Shown here piece after piece: positions 12,495 to 24,412 of a DNA stretch of 64,000 bases. The stretch is from Dillenia suffruticosa (taxonomy: Eukaryota; Streptophyta; Magnoliopsida; Dilleniales; Dilleniaceae): positions 14,646,501-14,710,500 of the forward strand of contig JAVTVX010000034.1 of assembly GCA_033439265.1 (NCBI GenBank), in the 5' to 3' direction. The notes below the pieces were generated by a model, which was not told the DNA's origin, did no database searches, and saw nothing but the letters and a program-made list of their open reading frames with translations. The first letter of the stretch is position 1, and each line of letters starts with the position of its first letter. A program made the position numbers and the translations under genes.

Positions 12495-13013
12495 AGAAGG
12501 GATTTGAGAATGATAGAAATGAAGAAATAGAAAAGATGGAATGAAAAACAGAGCATCACTTTTCTAAGTAATAGTTTTTATGTCAACCTATTGATCAAAA
12601 TTTGTCAACAAATTGAAAGTATACAGAGTCATGTCGACCTGATGAGCGTTAGATTTAAGAACTTTGCTGATCTAATCTCAAACCAATACTTAAAATAAAA
12701 CTCAAAAGATGATACATCGACCCGATGTTAATGATGTCGACCTGAGCAACAGCATGAAGACAGGTTGATACCTTTGTTATTGTGTTAACCCGATTATGTA
12801 GAAACCATAAAAATAGGTTGATGTGTACTTAATTGTGTTGACTTGTGATACAACTAATAGAATACGAACAGTTAGCACATCGACCTATCTTACCTTTATC
12901 CTCAAATTTCAAACTTTCCCTCTCTCTTCCACAACCTTAACCTCTCACATTCGTAACCCTAAATTCTAAATCGAAATCCTAATCTACCAAATCTTTGCAA
13001 GAATCTAACCTCA
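12495..13013 (+). other. X spacer between pol and the extra ORF, with TCGACC motifs
   Basis: About 520 bases without a credible ORF. It contains several GTCGACCTGA- and CATCGACC-type motifs (around 12633, 12715, 12739 and 12877), the same motif that is packed into the X LTRs. The last 120 bases (12895-13013) are a C/T/A-rich leader that runs into the ATG at 13014. Confidence 0.6.
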
Positions 13014-14213
13014 ATGGCTCCTAAGATAAAAATGGCCATTAAGAAACCTACAGAACCCTAGAAACGAACTACTAAACCTACGGGAAAAGGGACCTCCTCC
13101 TTTGCATAACTCGTGAAACCACCATTCCCTCCACCATGGCCTATAGGGTATTTTCGAAAAGAAAGGTGAACCATGGACGATTGATCGATTGGAAATTTTT
13201 TAAAAGAGTTAACTTCAAATACGAAGAACATCTGATTGAGGTATACCTTACTTCTCTCTTGAACCCCAACAAGTATGTGCATGAGAAAGAAGTCAAACTA
13301 TTCTACAACAACTCAGATGTCATTTGTCAAGAACTTACGGATGAGATGTGAATTACTATAGATGACAATTTTGTCTCATGTGCATTCAAAACCTTTGTGA
13401 ATGGAAAGGAATTTAAAGTGACACCTAGGAAAATATGTGAGGACAATGGTCTGTCATGGGTCTCTTATGAAAAGTGTAAATCTTACATGAAATCAAGTTA
13501 CCTAGATAATGCTAACGTTGTTTTCGATGATGAGAACCTAACTGTGGTGAACACTGGTGCTACTGGACTTGGTTTTCATGAAAGAATTCTACATCTGATA
13601 GTTAGTCATGTACTAAGATCAAGAGGAGGTAACTACACTACAATTTCAAAGGAGGATTTCTAGTTAATGGCCTGTGTTATAAGTAGGAAGAATCCCAGAC
13701 TGCATTATATTGTTCCCCACTTTATGATTTATGCTCACAGATCTAAAAGCTTTCTATTTCCCTATGCTAGTATGATAACTGATATCTTGTCTAAGAATAG
13801 AGTGGAGTTGGAGAAGGATTCAATTGTTGAATTAAGTGACAAGAATTCAATCAATGCTTCCTCCATGTTAACAGCTAGATAGATGAGCAACAGTGAGGGA
13901 GAATAGGTAAGAAAAAAAGGGGGAGCAAGCAAGAGATAGGTTAAGGAAAATGGATGAAGAAGCTGGGGATGACACTGAGAATATTCCAAGGAAAGAAAGA
14001 AGAACTGAGGAAGGTGAAACCTCAAGCATACAACCAATTACCCTTCAAATGATTTGGGACAAGTTGGAACATTTAGATAGAAGACAAACCATGATTGGTC
14101 AAATGAGTTGCTTTACCAGGATAAACCTTTACAATGTGCAAGAAAAGTTAGATGCTCTAATAAAGGAGAAAGGGAAGCAAAAGAAGGATCCCAAACCATC
14201 GAAATCATTCTAG
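13014..14213 (+). pseudogene. X extra ORF (env-position, putative plant transposon protein-like)
   Basis: Downstream of pol and on the same strand is a decayed ORF starting MAPKIKMAIKK (13014). It is soon interrupted by a stop and a frameshift. Its best part (13136-13882, one frame with in-frame TGA at 13349 and TAG at 13661) has a VNGKEFKVTPRKI segment. That is followed by FHERILHLIVSHVLRSRGGN and then VPHFMIYAHRS. This order resembles the plant-specific 'putative plant transposon protein' domain (Pfam PF20167, recalled and not searched). A third frame (13950-14213) is Lys/Glu-rich with a possible coiled coil. Sireviruses often carry an env-like extra ORF here. Its function is unknown and nothing identifies it as an envelope. 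Confidence 0.6.
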
Positions 14214-14762
14214 CATAGGAATATGTTCTGACCATGTCTTCTAACTTTCAAACTGTGATTGCTTTCTTTTCTGGTTATGTTTTCTAACTCTCGTTATGTT
14301 CAAACCTCTTTTATATACTATAGTGCTTCAAATGCTTGTTTTGACTGCTTTACAATATCTGGGTATGCGATTCAGTGTATAGACTGCATGTGTACAATGT
14401 TAAGCACGAGTTTGCACTAAAATGTGGTTAGTGAACCTGTGAAAATGAGTATGCAATAAATGAAGTATATGCTGAAAATGAGTTTACATTTCTATGATGA
14501 GTGTACCATAGTATGGGAATGATATGGTTTTGTTGATGACAAAAAGGGAGAGAAAAATGTCGAAGTATGTGCTGAGTAATGTGCTAATGCTAAGTATGCT
14601 GATATGCTGGTATGTATGCTGAAATGCGTTGAGTATGTGTGAAGTATGCTGGTATGTTAAAATGAAGAGCACTTAAATACAAATGCCTAAAAGCTAGGAT
14701 TTAAATTGACAAGTAGTATATATTGAACACTAAAACTTTTGTCATCATAAAAAGGGGGAGAA
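14214..14762 (+). other. X 3' untranslated region with two polypurine tracts
   Basis: Non-coding. It contains an upstream purine run AAAAAGGGAGAGAAAAA (14541-14557) and the main polypurine tract AAAAGGGGGAGAA (14750-14762) abutting the LTR. Between them (about 14570-14665) lies an irregular TATGCTG-type short repeat. Duplicate polypurine tracts are a reported Sirevirus trait. Confidence 0.7.
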
Positions 14763-16764
14763 TGTTGACCTGGTAGAGTTTTGACGATGATGATTAAAAG
14801 AAAAATAGTTCAAAAAAATAAGAAAAATAGTTAAAAAATTCAGAAAACTGCATTCCATGTTGACCTAGTTAGTAAACACATCGACCTACATAGCAGGTCC
14901 ACCAATTACAAGTACTATGTCGACCAACTCATAATATCTATATACATACACATCGACCCATTTGTTGCTCTTATCAACCTGAGATAAATGATTTCTATAG
15001 AAATAAGTGTCTGAACACTTCGACCCACACAAGCACACATCGACATGAACAATGAATGTCTTATAGACCAAACATTCTAACTATCGATCGAACACAAATC
15101 TTGTCGACATGAAACTATAGGAACAGTGACATATCGACGAATTTATTCTAATACATCAACCAATTTTACCTATAAATAGTAACACATCAACTTGTTGGTT
15201 CAACACATCAACCTGATAACACTTGTATCAAAAACACATACTTCAACCTACTATTGTACTTGTTAACCTAGCCAACATACATCGACCAATTCTCTTAGAC
15301 ACGTCGACTAATTCAACCAATGAATAGTAACACATCAACCTGAGATTGTCGTATGTTGACCTATTAATATCTGTTTCTATTGACACATCAAAATTCTTAT
15401 CGACCTGTAGAAAACATATCGACCAATTAATTTGTCTAGTTCTACCAATTCTTACTTGCACAGTAGTATGTCGATGTATGCTATCAGACCTATCGACTTG
15501 ATACTTGTTTGCTCATTAAAATGCACAATGACCTACTCTCTTCTTGTCAACAAAGAACATACACATCAACCAATTCAGATGTACACATCGACCAATTTTC
15601 AGAGTGAATAGGAGCATGCTAATATTCTCATTAAACATATCGACCCAATATTCACTAAATACAAGATGTTGCACATTGACCTAACTATATTGTTGCCGAC
15701 ACACATATGCACGTCAACCAATTTATTACCTGAATATGAACATATCGATACATTAAAATGACTTGTCAACCTACTCTTTGCTAAATCTAAAACATAACAT
15801 ATCGACATGGCTGAAAACTTGTCGACACACATGTACATATCGACCAATTCAAAAACATGTCCACCTATTGAATTTTACACAGTGGCTTGTCGACGTAGAA
15901 TAGTAACTTTTACCTGTTTTGACAAAATTACGCTGGAAATGTTTCAAATTCAAGTCGATGTCCACTTTGATGTTGTCGACTTGCGTATGTCAAAAATCAG
16001 ATCTGGGAAACTAATTTGAACCTAACGGGCATCTTGTTTGTTCGATTTCTAAAATGTTTCCTTTTCTATCAAAGCTAACGTTCAAATGCAGTGATAGTAA
16101 ATTCCGATCGGCTTATTTAAAAAAGGTGCAAAAAAAAGGAACGAAGTTTTAGCGTGAACCAAGAACTATTGTAGAGTTTTAATGGCGAAAATTAAATGCT
16201 CAATGTTCAGATGCAACAACCACTACCAACCCTCAACGGATCTATTCAATATCTCAATAAATATTGAGTAGCTAATAATAGAGAGGTTACAAATTAGAAT
16301 GCACCATTCAATACTCTGTAAAATCCTCTCTGTGTACTTTGAAATTTCCAAACCGTCTTAGTGTTTCTGTTAATTCTCATACTATCAAATCTGAGGAAAG
16401 TAAATCTCAATTCTTGACATTTATTTCATTGACTAATATGAGTGTCAAAGATTAAGGAGTAAGTGTCACTGCCTTAAGTCTAGGAAAGTCAAATTCAGGT
16501 TAAGTGAGATTGAATTGAAGTGTTTTGAGGAAACACTATGCAAGGTTGAACTTGATCCTATAATCAAGTCTATAATATAAGCAATTAGTAGAAAATCCGG
16601 AGGGAGTCTGGGAGTGGACGTACACCGAGTTTGATGAAACTACTATAAAAATTTTTTGTGTCTCCTTCATTAAATTTTTATTTACTGTCATCTTGTTTTA
16701 AATTTTCGAAAAGTCTCGTAAAATTCATATTCAACTATTCACCCTTCCCTTTAGTTGAATAACA
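14763..16764 (+). repeat. X right LTR (about 2.0 kb)
   Basis: Starts TGTTGACCTGG and ends GAATAACA, matching the left LTR 43196-45147 (TGTTGACCTAG to GACTAACA). Divergence in the first 200 bases is roughly 12% by eye. The first 1.2 kb is an array of ACATCGACCAATT and TGTCGACCTG motifs at roughly 25-35 bp spacing. TSD ATAAA follows. Confidence 0.9.
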
Positions 16765-16769
16765 ATAAA
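16765..16769. repeat. Right TSD of X (ATAAA)
   Basis: ATAAA directly after the LTR end, identical to the left TSD at 43191-43195. This pairs the two halves as one insertion. Confidence 0.85.
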
Positions 16770-17968
16770 TCTAACGCTTACCCATTAGTCCAACTATTTG
16801 TTGGTGCGTAAAGTTCTTTAGTATATAACTTCCTTTCCCTCCTCGTCCCCCTCCCTTTTGGTTAATAAGATTAATGCATGTTATTGGGAGGATGGAGATG
16901 GAAGAGCTTGAATTAGATGGTGTTACATTGAGTTTTGTGTAGCCAATGGTTTGGGCAAGTTTATAATGAAATGGTATAAATGTAACTCTTATATTTTTTC
17001 TCGTTTGTGTTTAGATGATTACTATGTGTAGAGGAACCTGTCAACCAATTTTAGGTTCCGAGGTCATTGCAAGGGCTCCTGTAAAATAGTTAATAAATTA
17101 GGATAAATTAGAGGATGAAACATGAATTTGATTATGGTAAAACTTATTAACAAAATACAAATAATGAGATCTTCTTGAGAAAAGATGACAATTGATACTT
17201 GCATTTAGAAACTCAAAAAGAAAACATACACCAAATTATCTAGACTAAAAAACCAAAGTAAGCTACGAAAACATCCGAATTGCTAAAATCTCAATAAGAT
17301 TTGAAGAAATTCAAGAAAGAAATTTGTTGTTTGGTGAATGGTGGTATCTCTAATTATGGTTCTCCATCCCTTCCAAACCTTCCTTCCCCCTAAATCTTCT
17401 TGAAATCTTGATAACAAATGGTCAAAGTTCCAATACCTTCTCTATTGAAAAGACAATTTTTGTAAAACTTCATTTTTGAATCTCGTCTAAATCAACAAAT
17501 AATAAGTAGAACATAAGTACAAATGTAAAGATTTTTATTAGTATAAAAATATAAAACATATTTTAAATAACAATAAATCTAAACATAAACAATTTAACAA
17601 AAGTTTGTGAAATACATGTAGAGAAATACATATAAAGTCAACAATATGTTAATTATCATAAAAATCTTTGATTATATCATTCTAAACCGCAGTTGAGATA
17701 GAATGACAATCTATGTTCTCATTTAGTGACTGAGCAGGAAAAGTTAAGCATTCATAATACATTTCCAAATTACTGATATTTGATTCTTCACACATGACAA
17801 AAAACTTTGTTGCTGCATTATGGATAACAACATACAATTTCACATTTTTAGGATCCTATGAGTAAAACATGTGTTTCACTTAAGACGAAAGCACAAAAGG
17901 CTCAGAACCAATTTTTTTTTGTGCATATTATGTTATGCCATGACCCTCAAATTGACTACGCGATAACT
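16770..17968. other. Unassigned AT-rich sequence between X and G1
   Basis: About 1.2 kb of AT-rich DNA. I see no ORF with recognisable content, no repeat ends and no RNA gene. It is the right flank of X and the left flank of G1, so it may hold the duplication junction. Confidence 0.5.
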
Positions 17969-17973
17969 ACTAT

Positions 17974-20900
17974 TGTAACACCGACACTCAGTACCCGAAC
18001 AAGTGTATTGGTTTTGAAATATTTATATACATAGAGGAAAAATTTTAATTTATATTGATTTTTAATTTTGGAGTCTTTAAATTGAATTTTTGATATAAAT
18101 TAATTTGTCGTGTTCGTAAATCATAGTGAACCCATTATTTTTATGAAATTCGCAAGCTACAAAAAGGTGGACGTGAATATATATATATATTATTAAAAAA
18201 AAAAAGAGAGAGGAAGGAGGAAACGCCGCGTTTCATCCTGAAATGTGGCACTCCCCTCTCCCAAAATCAGATTAGGGCTAAAGCCCAAATCTCTCCCTTT
18301 CTCTCTCTTTCTCTTTCTCTCTCGCTGACCCTTCACCTCCCGCGGCCGCCGCCCTTCTCCACAGCTGTTTCGCGCCTCTTCGCCGCAACCCGCCACCACC
18401 CAACAGCCATCGCCACCGCTCTCTCTCAATTTCTTTCTCACTCTCTCTCTCTTCCTTCGCTGTTCGTGATCTCCCTCTCGATCACACTCCGCTGCGAGCA
18501 GTGAATCACGTCCCCTCACCTCCTCCCGCGAGCGCGCTAGCCTACAGCGCCTCCTTCCACCACGGCACGAACGCAAGCGTGCGGCCTTTACTCAAGCACG
18601 CCACAGCACAAAAACGCTCGATAGAGCATGACTGTGCTACCCCCTGCACGAGCACCATCATGCCCCTGCACGAACCCCAGTGTGCCCCTGCACGAACACC
18701 ATCGTGCCACTGCACAAGTACCAGCTTGCCCCTGCATGAGCTACCCTGCGCGAGCACGCCCCCCAGCGTGACCTCCCTCGTACGAGCGTGCCTTAGTGCA
18801 CGACTACAGTCTCCTGTGAGTGTGCACTCCAGCCCACGAGCGCTCCAGCTCGTGAGTGCAAGCCCCTAGCCTGTGAGCACATCGGCCTGCAAACCCGCTA
18901 GCCTACTGACCCGCGAGCCCACCAGCGGGTCGGCCTGCCAACCTACCAGCCCGCGAGCCTACGATCGGCTTTGTCCTTCCAGAGCTCACCTGCATCTCCA
19001 CTGTAGGAAACGACTGTGATTGGATAAGGTTCTAGGGTTTGGTGTTTAGAAATTTGAGTTAGTTGCTAATAACGTTCAAATTTGGAAATATTACAGGTTT
19101 TAGACTAATCTGACGGGCGAACGAAAACTAGATCTACAACCCAAGGGACCCTACGTGAGGATTTCTAACTCACTCGATTTATTTGGACGAATTTAGGGTA
19201 AATTAGAGTAAGAGTGTATTGCATATGTTAGGATGAATGTTAGAATGGATCAAAATGCATTGTTTGACATTATATGAAATTAATTGGGTCAAATTTAGGA
19301 TTTTATACAAATTTAGCTATTTTGGATGATAGAATCGTACGGACTTGATTCGAATAGTTTCTCTTAGAGTTTGATTTGACGAACGCTTAAAAATAGTCAG
19401 AAATTGGTATTTGAGTTTAAGGATTGATGCACTCTTTTTATTATAAATTGTCCTGCATATAGGAAATTAAAATACATTTACATTATGAAAATAAACTTCG
19501 ATACCATGAAAATGGAATGTTTCGAGGCATTTTGAGAGAAATGGTCTTATGTGTAGGAAGTTCAGACTTGTTTTAGCTTTGGTTTGAGCATAAAAATATG
19601 TCCTTAATTGAACCTATGTATGTGCAGACTTTTGGTATGTAAGAGGTGTGAAATCTGTGGATGGTAGCCTTCCTACTTGTTTGATGATTCGATTGAGGGG
19701 AGCTTTGATTATACGTGTTATGGTTTTATTGGGGAGTGTGCTATCCTTCCCAAATCTGTGAGTGAGATTTATTTCAATGCTTTTGTTTAATTTGTAAACC
19801 CTGTTTTACAATATTTGATAAATGAGTATGATTTGTAGCGTGTTTGAAATGTTTTCATTGGTTTTGAAATTGATTTTTATGAATCGATGGAGTATCCAAA
19901 AACTGTTTTGAATTATTGAAATTATGCATTCATATGGTTGAAATGTATAATGTGCCATTTTACGCTATATGTTGCATTTGGTTTGTGAACCTGATTTTGG
20001 CACATTTGGATACGATGTTGGATTTGGCCTTGAGGGCTTTGTATGTATTGTTCCGTAGCGACGAAGGACATCGTGAGAGGCGCTTTGGTGGCGTCCGGAT
20101 ATGCCTAGGCCTGGGGTATGCCACAAGTTGTCGTGATTTTTATTAACGATATAGTACTAGCCAGGTTGTACCCGAAAGGAGGAGGATTTAGATACGCTCT
20201 CCAAGTATAGCACCTGGACGAGGTCTGTCGCCAACGCCGGTGTAGAGAGCACTTTAAATAAACTTCCATATAACACCCCTAATGCGCCTGTCATAGGTCG
20301 TGGTAGACCTCTGTCAGGACATTTTCGGCTGACAACTCTATGATTTTAGTGACAGTGCATTGAATGTATATTTGACTTGAAATGCGTGCTAATGATATAT
20401 TGTTAAAATGAAAAGCATGACGATTTGAAATTTGGTTAGTGTACTTATGCTTTGACACTACAGTTTCACACTTCATATTAGAGGATTGCATTAACCCACT
20501 CACTCACTGAGTATTCTTCCCCAAGTACTCACCCCTCATTTCCCTTCTTGTTTCAGAGATAGTTTTTGACAAGAAGCGTTGCTTTTAGGATGCTCAATAT
20601 CATTGGGAGTTCTGGTTTGGACTTGAGGGCTCCTTATATATTTCTACTGCAAAATTTGTATTGGTAATGTATATGTATTCTGAGGTCTATAGATGACCAT
20701 TGTGTAATTCTTGGATGACTGTATAAATATGGATATTTAAATTGTGGAACTCTCATGTCATTGTATAACATTGTATTGAGGCATTTCTTATTCGTTGTGT
20801 ATGTACTTGGTAATGTGTTATGTCTTAGAAGTATACTCTAGGATCGCTCGGTGCCACCTCTAAATCACAAGAGGGGTGACTGGCGGCTGACCATGCCCTT

Positions 20901-21170
20901 GACTGGGGCATATCAGTAGAGGTCTGTGGCTAGGTTGCTGGAAATTTTTATAGCCTTGCGTTATTCTGGATGTTGGCTGTGGGATTGGTTAATCTTGGAG
21001 AGGTCGGGATGGCCATTTGTTTATTTTACAGGATGGTTGTGATTTATACAGGATTAATTGTATTGGGAGACCTCCGAAATATGGGGAGATTCTGTCCGAT
21101 TTTCTATAAAAATACAATCGGCATTCAGGACAACGGGCGGCTGTTCATGATCTCGATCCGGGGCGTGATA
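17974..21170 (+). repeat. G1 5' LTR (3.2 kb)
   Basis: Runs from TGTAACACCGACACTCAG to GGGGCGTGATA; the last bases are mutated from the GACGTGACA seen at the 3' LTR end. It contains an (AT)n run at 18180-18191 and a CT-rich stretch at 18290-18460. A GC-rich degenerate repeat tract (18490-18970) is followed by AT-rich sequence. No believable gene is present; the open frames at 18193-18576 and 18501-18869 are low-complexity LTR sequence. Confidence 0.9.
18490..18970 (+). repeat. GC-rich degenerate GCACGAGC / GCCCGCGAGCC tract in G1 5' LTR
   Basis: Irregular tandem pattern of CCCCTGCACGAGC-type units about 25-35 bp apart (18640-18790), then short AGCCCGCGAGCC-type units (18850-18965). The counterpart in the 3' LTR is 32130-32600, so the tract predates insertion. 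Confidence 0.7.
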
Positions 21171-21177
21171 GTTGGAT

Positions 21178-21189
21178 TGGTATCAGAGC
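21178..21189 (+). other. G1 primer binding site
   Basis: TGGTATCAGAGC, complementary to the 3' end of initiator tRNA-Met, lying 7 bases inside the 5' LTR end. It primes minus-strand cDNA synthesis. Confidence 0.88.
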
Positions 21190-21439
21190 CCTTCTTGGTT
21201 GAGAGCTGTGTTTTATAAAATAGTTTTGAAAACATTCCCAAATATATTTGTGTTTAAAGTCTTCAATGCATGAGAGTTTCATATAGTCATGAAGTCCCAG
21301 TGCATGGTCATAGGTATATGAGTTCATCTATTTTAGGGGGTTAGATACGGTTGTATCTAACCTAACATGCTATTTTTTCCTATTGAACTAAGAATTTCAT
21401 TCTCTTTGAAGGTAGTCATGCTGTGACTAGTATAAATTT

Positions 21440-22800
21440 CTTGAACTATGCCTATTCTTTGAATGAAACCCAATAAAGATCTTTCTCGGCACCTTCTCAG
21501 CCAGCTGCTCAAGTTGAGACTCTCGTACCTACATTCAACGCCTTTCGATAGGTGTACGAGTGGTACACTTCGCATGGGGTCCAGATTCTGCCCCCACCAC
21601 CTCCTACAGCAGCGCCTGCACTCACAGTAGTGCCAGTTCCTTCGGCACCGATTCCACCGCCGGTGGCCGGTCCTTCTATTTTGTTTGAGCCGAGTGAGAC
21701 CACATCGGTTGCTCTTAGACGAGTACATGAGTTGACTTAATTGGTTAAGGAGGCCCGTCAGCTGGGGTGCACTGATTTCACAGGGTTTGGTGATGTTGCG
21801 GCAGCCAAGCGTTGGATCAACCGTACCTGTAGGATTTTGACCGATCTGGGGATTGGAGAGGAGCTCTGCCTGCAAGTGGCACAGTGATTATTAGAAGGAG
21901 AGGCCCTCTTATGATGGAAGGCCCTCACTAATGAGGCGATAGAGCCACTGCGGTGGGAAGACTTCTTTCGGGAGTTTGACCGCAGATTCTTCCCACTCTA
22001 CCAGCAGAACAGGATGAGGTCAGAGTTAGGAGGGCTTACACAGGGGTCCAGATCTATCTAGGAGTATGAGGCAGACATGTGGAGACTTGACGCATTCGTA
22101 CCAGATCTGGCTACACCTCAGTATTTGCCTTCAAATTCGAGGACGGTCATAGCCTCAGCATAAAGAGGTATATGACTATTACTCTACAGTTTACACTGGC
22201 CGAGGTGATAGACTCTACTCACCGTGCGGAGGCTTTGGTCCACGCCAAGACTAGGCAGAGAGAGAGCAGAGAGCAGAAGAGAAAGAAAGAAAGGTCTTAT
22301 TTTGCACAGAACTCCAAGAGGTGTAGGGGATCCAGTTCGTACAGAGGTTGATTAGGATCTGGATTTCCTGAGCTGGAACGAGGACAGTACTCCCAGGGGT
22401 TAAGATAGCCCGCTCCGACTCACTCTGCATAGTATACTACTCAACGGCATCCTTATTGCCGTAAGTGTAATAGGTCCCATCCGATAGGAGCTTGTTTACT
22501 GACGGTCACTTGCTTCTACTGTAGGAAGCCGGGGCATATTAGAAGTTCTTGCCCTGAGTTAGGACTCGGAAGACAGAATTCACAGAGCCGCACTAGTACT
22601 CCTCGTATGGGATAGCAGGGGCAGCCTGCTCAGTCAGCATCTTTTACTCCCAGGTGACTACCGAGAGTAATACAGTACAGACCCAGGCATGACAGTAACC
22701 TAGGGCTCAGGCCCAGGTTTATGCCATGACACAGGAGGATGCCCAGGCGAACCCCGACATCATCACGGGTACTCCTCCTTCTGATCCTATAGAATAGGAT
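21440..22800 (+). pseudogene. G1 gag remnant
   Basis: Gag pieces in several frames. There is a proline-rich N-terminal part with ETTSVALRRVHELT (21552-21740), then a retrotransposon-gag core reading WWKALTNEAIEPLRWEDFF near 21920. A CCHC zinc knuckle (CFYCRKPGHIRSSC) is encoded at 22511-22552. Gag would form the virus-like particle and the zinc knuckle would bind RNA. Many in-frame stops (for example at 21738 and 21886) show it is dead. Confidence 0.8.
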
Positions 22801-22989
22801 CTCTATTCGTATTTTTACTTTTTTTTGCGGATGTCAGCATGGTATCATGATTGTTGTATAGGTATTTATGTTGTGTACCTTTTGTCGACATGATACCTCT
22901 CTGACATCTTTGTACACCGAGATTGTAAAAGCCTTAGAGGTTCAATTATTTTGACATATATATATATATATATCAAATCTGGTTTTATT

Positions 22990-23400
22990 CTAAGTCTATG
23001 TGTAATTGTGTTCAATGATAGGTACTCTACCTATTTTCGGAATAGATGCTCGTATCTTTATTGACACGGGGTCTAACTATTCGTATGTGAGCGATAAATT
23101 CTCCTGACACTTTGACAAACCGCTGTCATCTTTGGACGAGGAGATATTGGTCATCACTCCTTTGGGTAAGTAGATTTTGCGCGGCTCAGTGTATTGAGAA
23201 TGTGAGATCAAAGTTGAGGATACAGTGCTGAAGGCAGATCTAATTCCTCTCGCCATGACTGATTTTGATGCCATCTTGGGGATGGATTGGCTACATATGT
23301 ATCGGGGTTCAGTTAACTGCTTTAAGTAGCAGGTGGAGTTTCGAAAACCCGATCAGCTAGTGTTGATTTTTGAGGGCAAGAGGCGGGTTTTACCCCGTTG
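22990..23400 (+). pseudogene. G1 aspartic protease remnant
   Basis: The active-site DTG is encoded at 23063-23071 (FIDTGSNYSYVSDKFS), followed by a stop. Downstream are VITPLGK, then AMTDFDAILGMDWL, the conserved gypsy protease end. At least four in-frame stops occur. It matches the G2 protease in order and motif. Confidence 0.8.
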
Positions 23401-24400
23401 GGTCATTTTAGTTTTGGAGGCCAGACGCATGATTCACCATGGGTGTGTAGCTTACCTGGCTCACATCATCGACACACTGCTCAGGGATTGAGATTGGAGG
23501 ATGTTCTAGTAGTACAAGACTTTCCTGATGTTTTCCCCGAGGAGCTACCTGGATTACCACCGGTTCGGGAGTTTGACTTTAAGATCGATTTAGCTCCGGA
23601 GACTATCCCTATCTCTATGCCGCCATACAGGATGGCACCGGCTGAGCTGAGAGAGCTCAAGGTCCAACTGCAGGAGTTGCTGGATAAAGGGTTTATCCGT
23701 CCTAACACATCCCCTTGGGGAGCTCCAGTGCTTTTTGTAAAGAAGAAGGACGACTCACTGAGATTATATGTGGATTACAGGCAGCTTAATCGGGTGACTG
23801 TGAAGAATAGATATTTGCTGCCTCGCATAGATGATTTATTTGATCTATTGCAAGGTGCCCAAGTTTTCTCGAAGATTGATCTTCGATCGGGATATCATCA
23901 GTTGCGGATTAAGAGTCAAGATGTGCCAAAGACAACTTTCTGCACTCGATACGGGCACTACGAATTTCTAGTCATGCCGTTTGGGCTGACTAATGCCCCC
24001 GCTGCATTCATGGACTTGATAACAGAGCCTTTCATGACTATCTGGATCAGTTTGTCATAGTCTTCATAGACGATATACTGGTGTATTCGCGGAGTGATAA
24101 GGATCATGCTCAGCATCTTCGTACCATTTTACAAAATGTGAATTTTGGCTAAGACAGATTGGATTTTTGGGGCATATCATTTCTGCGGAGGGGATTTTTG
24201 TTGATCCGCAGAAGGTCAATGCCATTGTGAGATGGGAGCAGCCGCAGACAGTAATTGAGATCAGGAGTTTTCTTGGTCTGACTAGGTATTATCGCAGATT
24301 TGTTGAGGGGTTTTCCCGAATAGCTGCTCCATTGTGTAGATTGACGCGAAAAGTTGTCAAGTTTATATGGGATAATTGTTGTGAGGCGATTTTTTAGGAG
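23398..24400 (+). pseudogene. G1 reverse transcriptase, frameshifted
   Basis: An open frame at 23398-24060 covers the RT N-terminus: [20 protein letters not shown], then [20 protein letters not shown] and the [15 protein letters not shown] motif with the first catalytic Asp. A one-base loss near 24020 throws the frame, so the catalytic FIDDIL (24062-24079) is in another frame. About 30 bases appear missing near 24140. The RT connection continues at 24167-24397 ([20 protein letters not shown]) to a TAG. Long stretches are still readable, but no functional enzyme is possible. Confidence 0.88.
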
Positions 24401-24412
24401 CTCAAACAATGG

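Larger units (their letters stand above)
11211..16764 (+). mobile_element. X right half: Sirevirus-like Ty1/copia element
   Basis: Plus-strand copia element whose 3' half begins in mid-RT directly after the outer end of G2. It contains the rest of RT and RNase H (to 12494), an extra ORF remnant (13014-14213), two polypurine tracts and the right LTR (14763-16764), followed by TSD ATAAA (16765-16769). The left half, with the identical TSD, lies at 43191-53940. Lineage inference (Sirevirus/Maximus-like) is from LTR size near 2 kb, the extra ORF after pol, multiple polypurine tracts and the motif content of gag-pol. Confidence 0.85.

Noticed and set aside
13014..14213. Retroviral envelope gene
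   Set aside because: No signal peptide, transmembrane segment or fusion-like region could be seen; the only likeness is to a plant transposon-protein domain.
11211..16764. Two unrelated Sirevirus copies instead of one split element
   Set aside because: The matching ATAAA target duplications, the RT frame continuing across the two points, and G2 ends at both points would all have to be coincidences.
16770..17968. Possible host gene in the unassigned stretch
   Set aside because: No open frame of useful length, no splice pattern and no recognisable motif on either strand.
18193..18869. Open frames of more than 120 codons on both strands
   Set aside because: They fall in CT- and GC-rich low-complexity LTR sequence, overlap each other on opposite strands, are not conserved in the matching 3' LTR, and have no recognisable domain.
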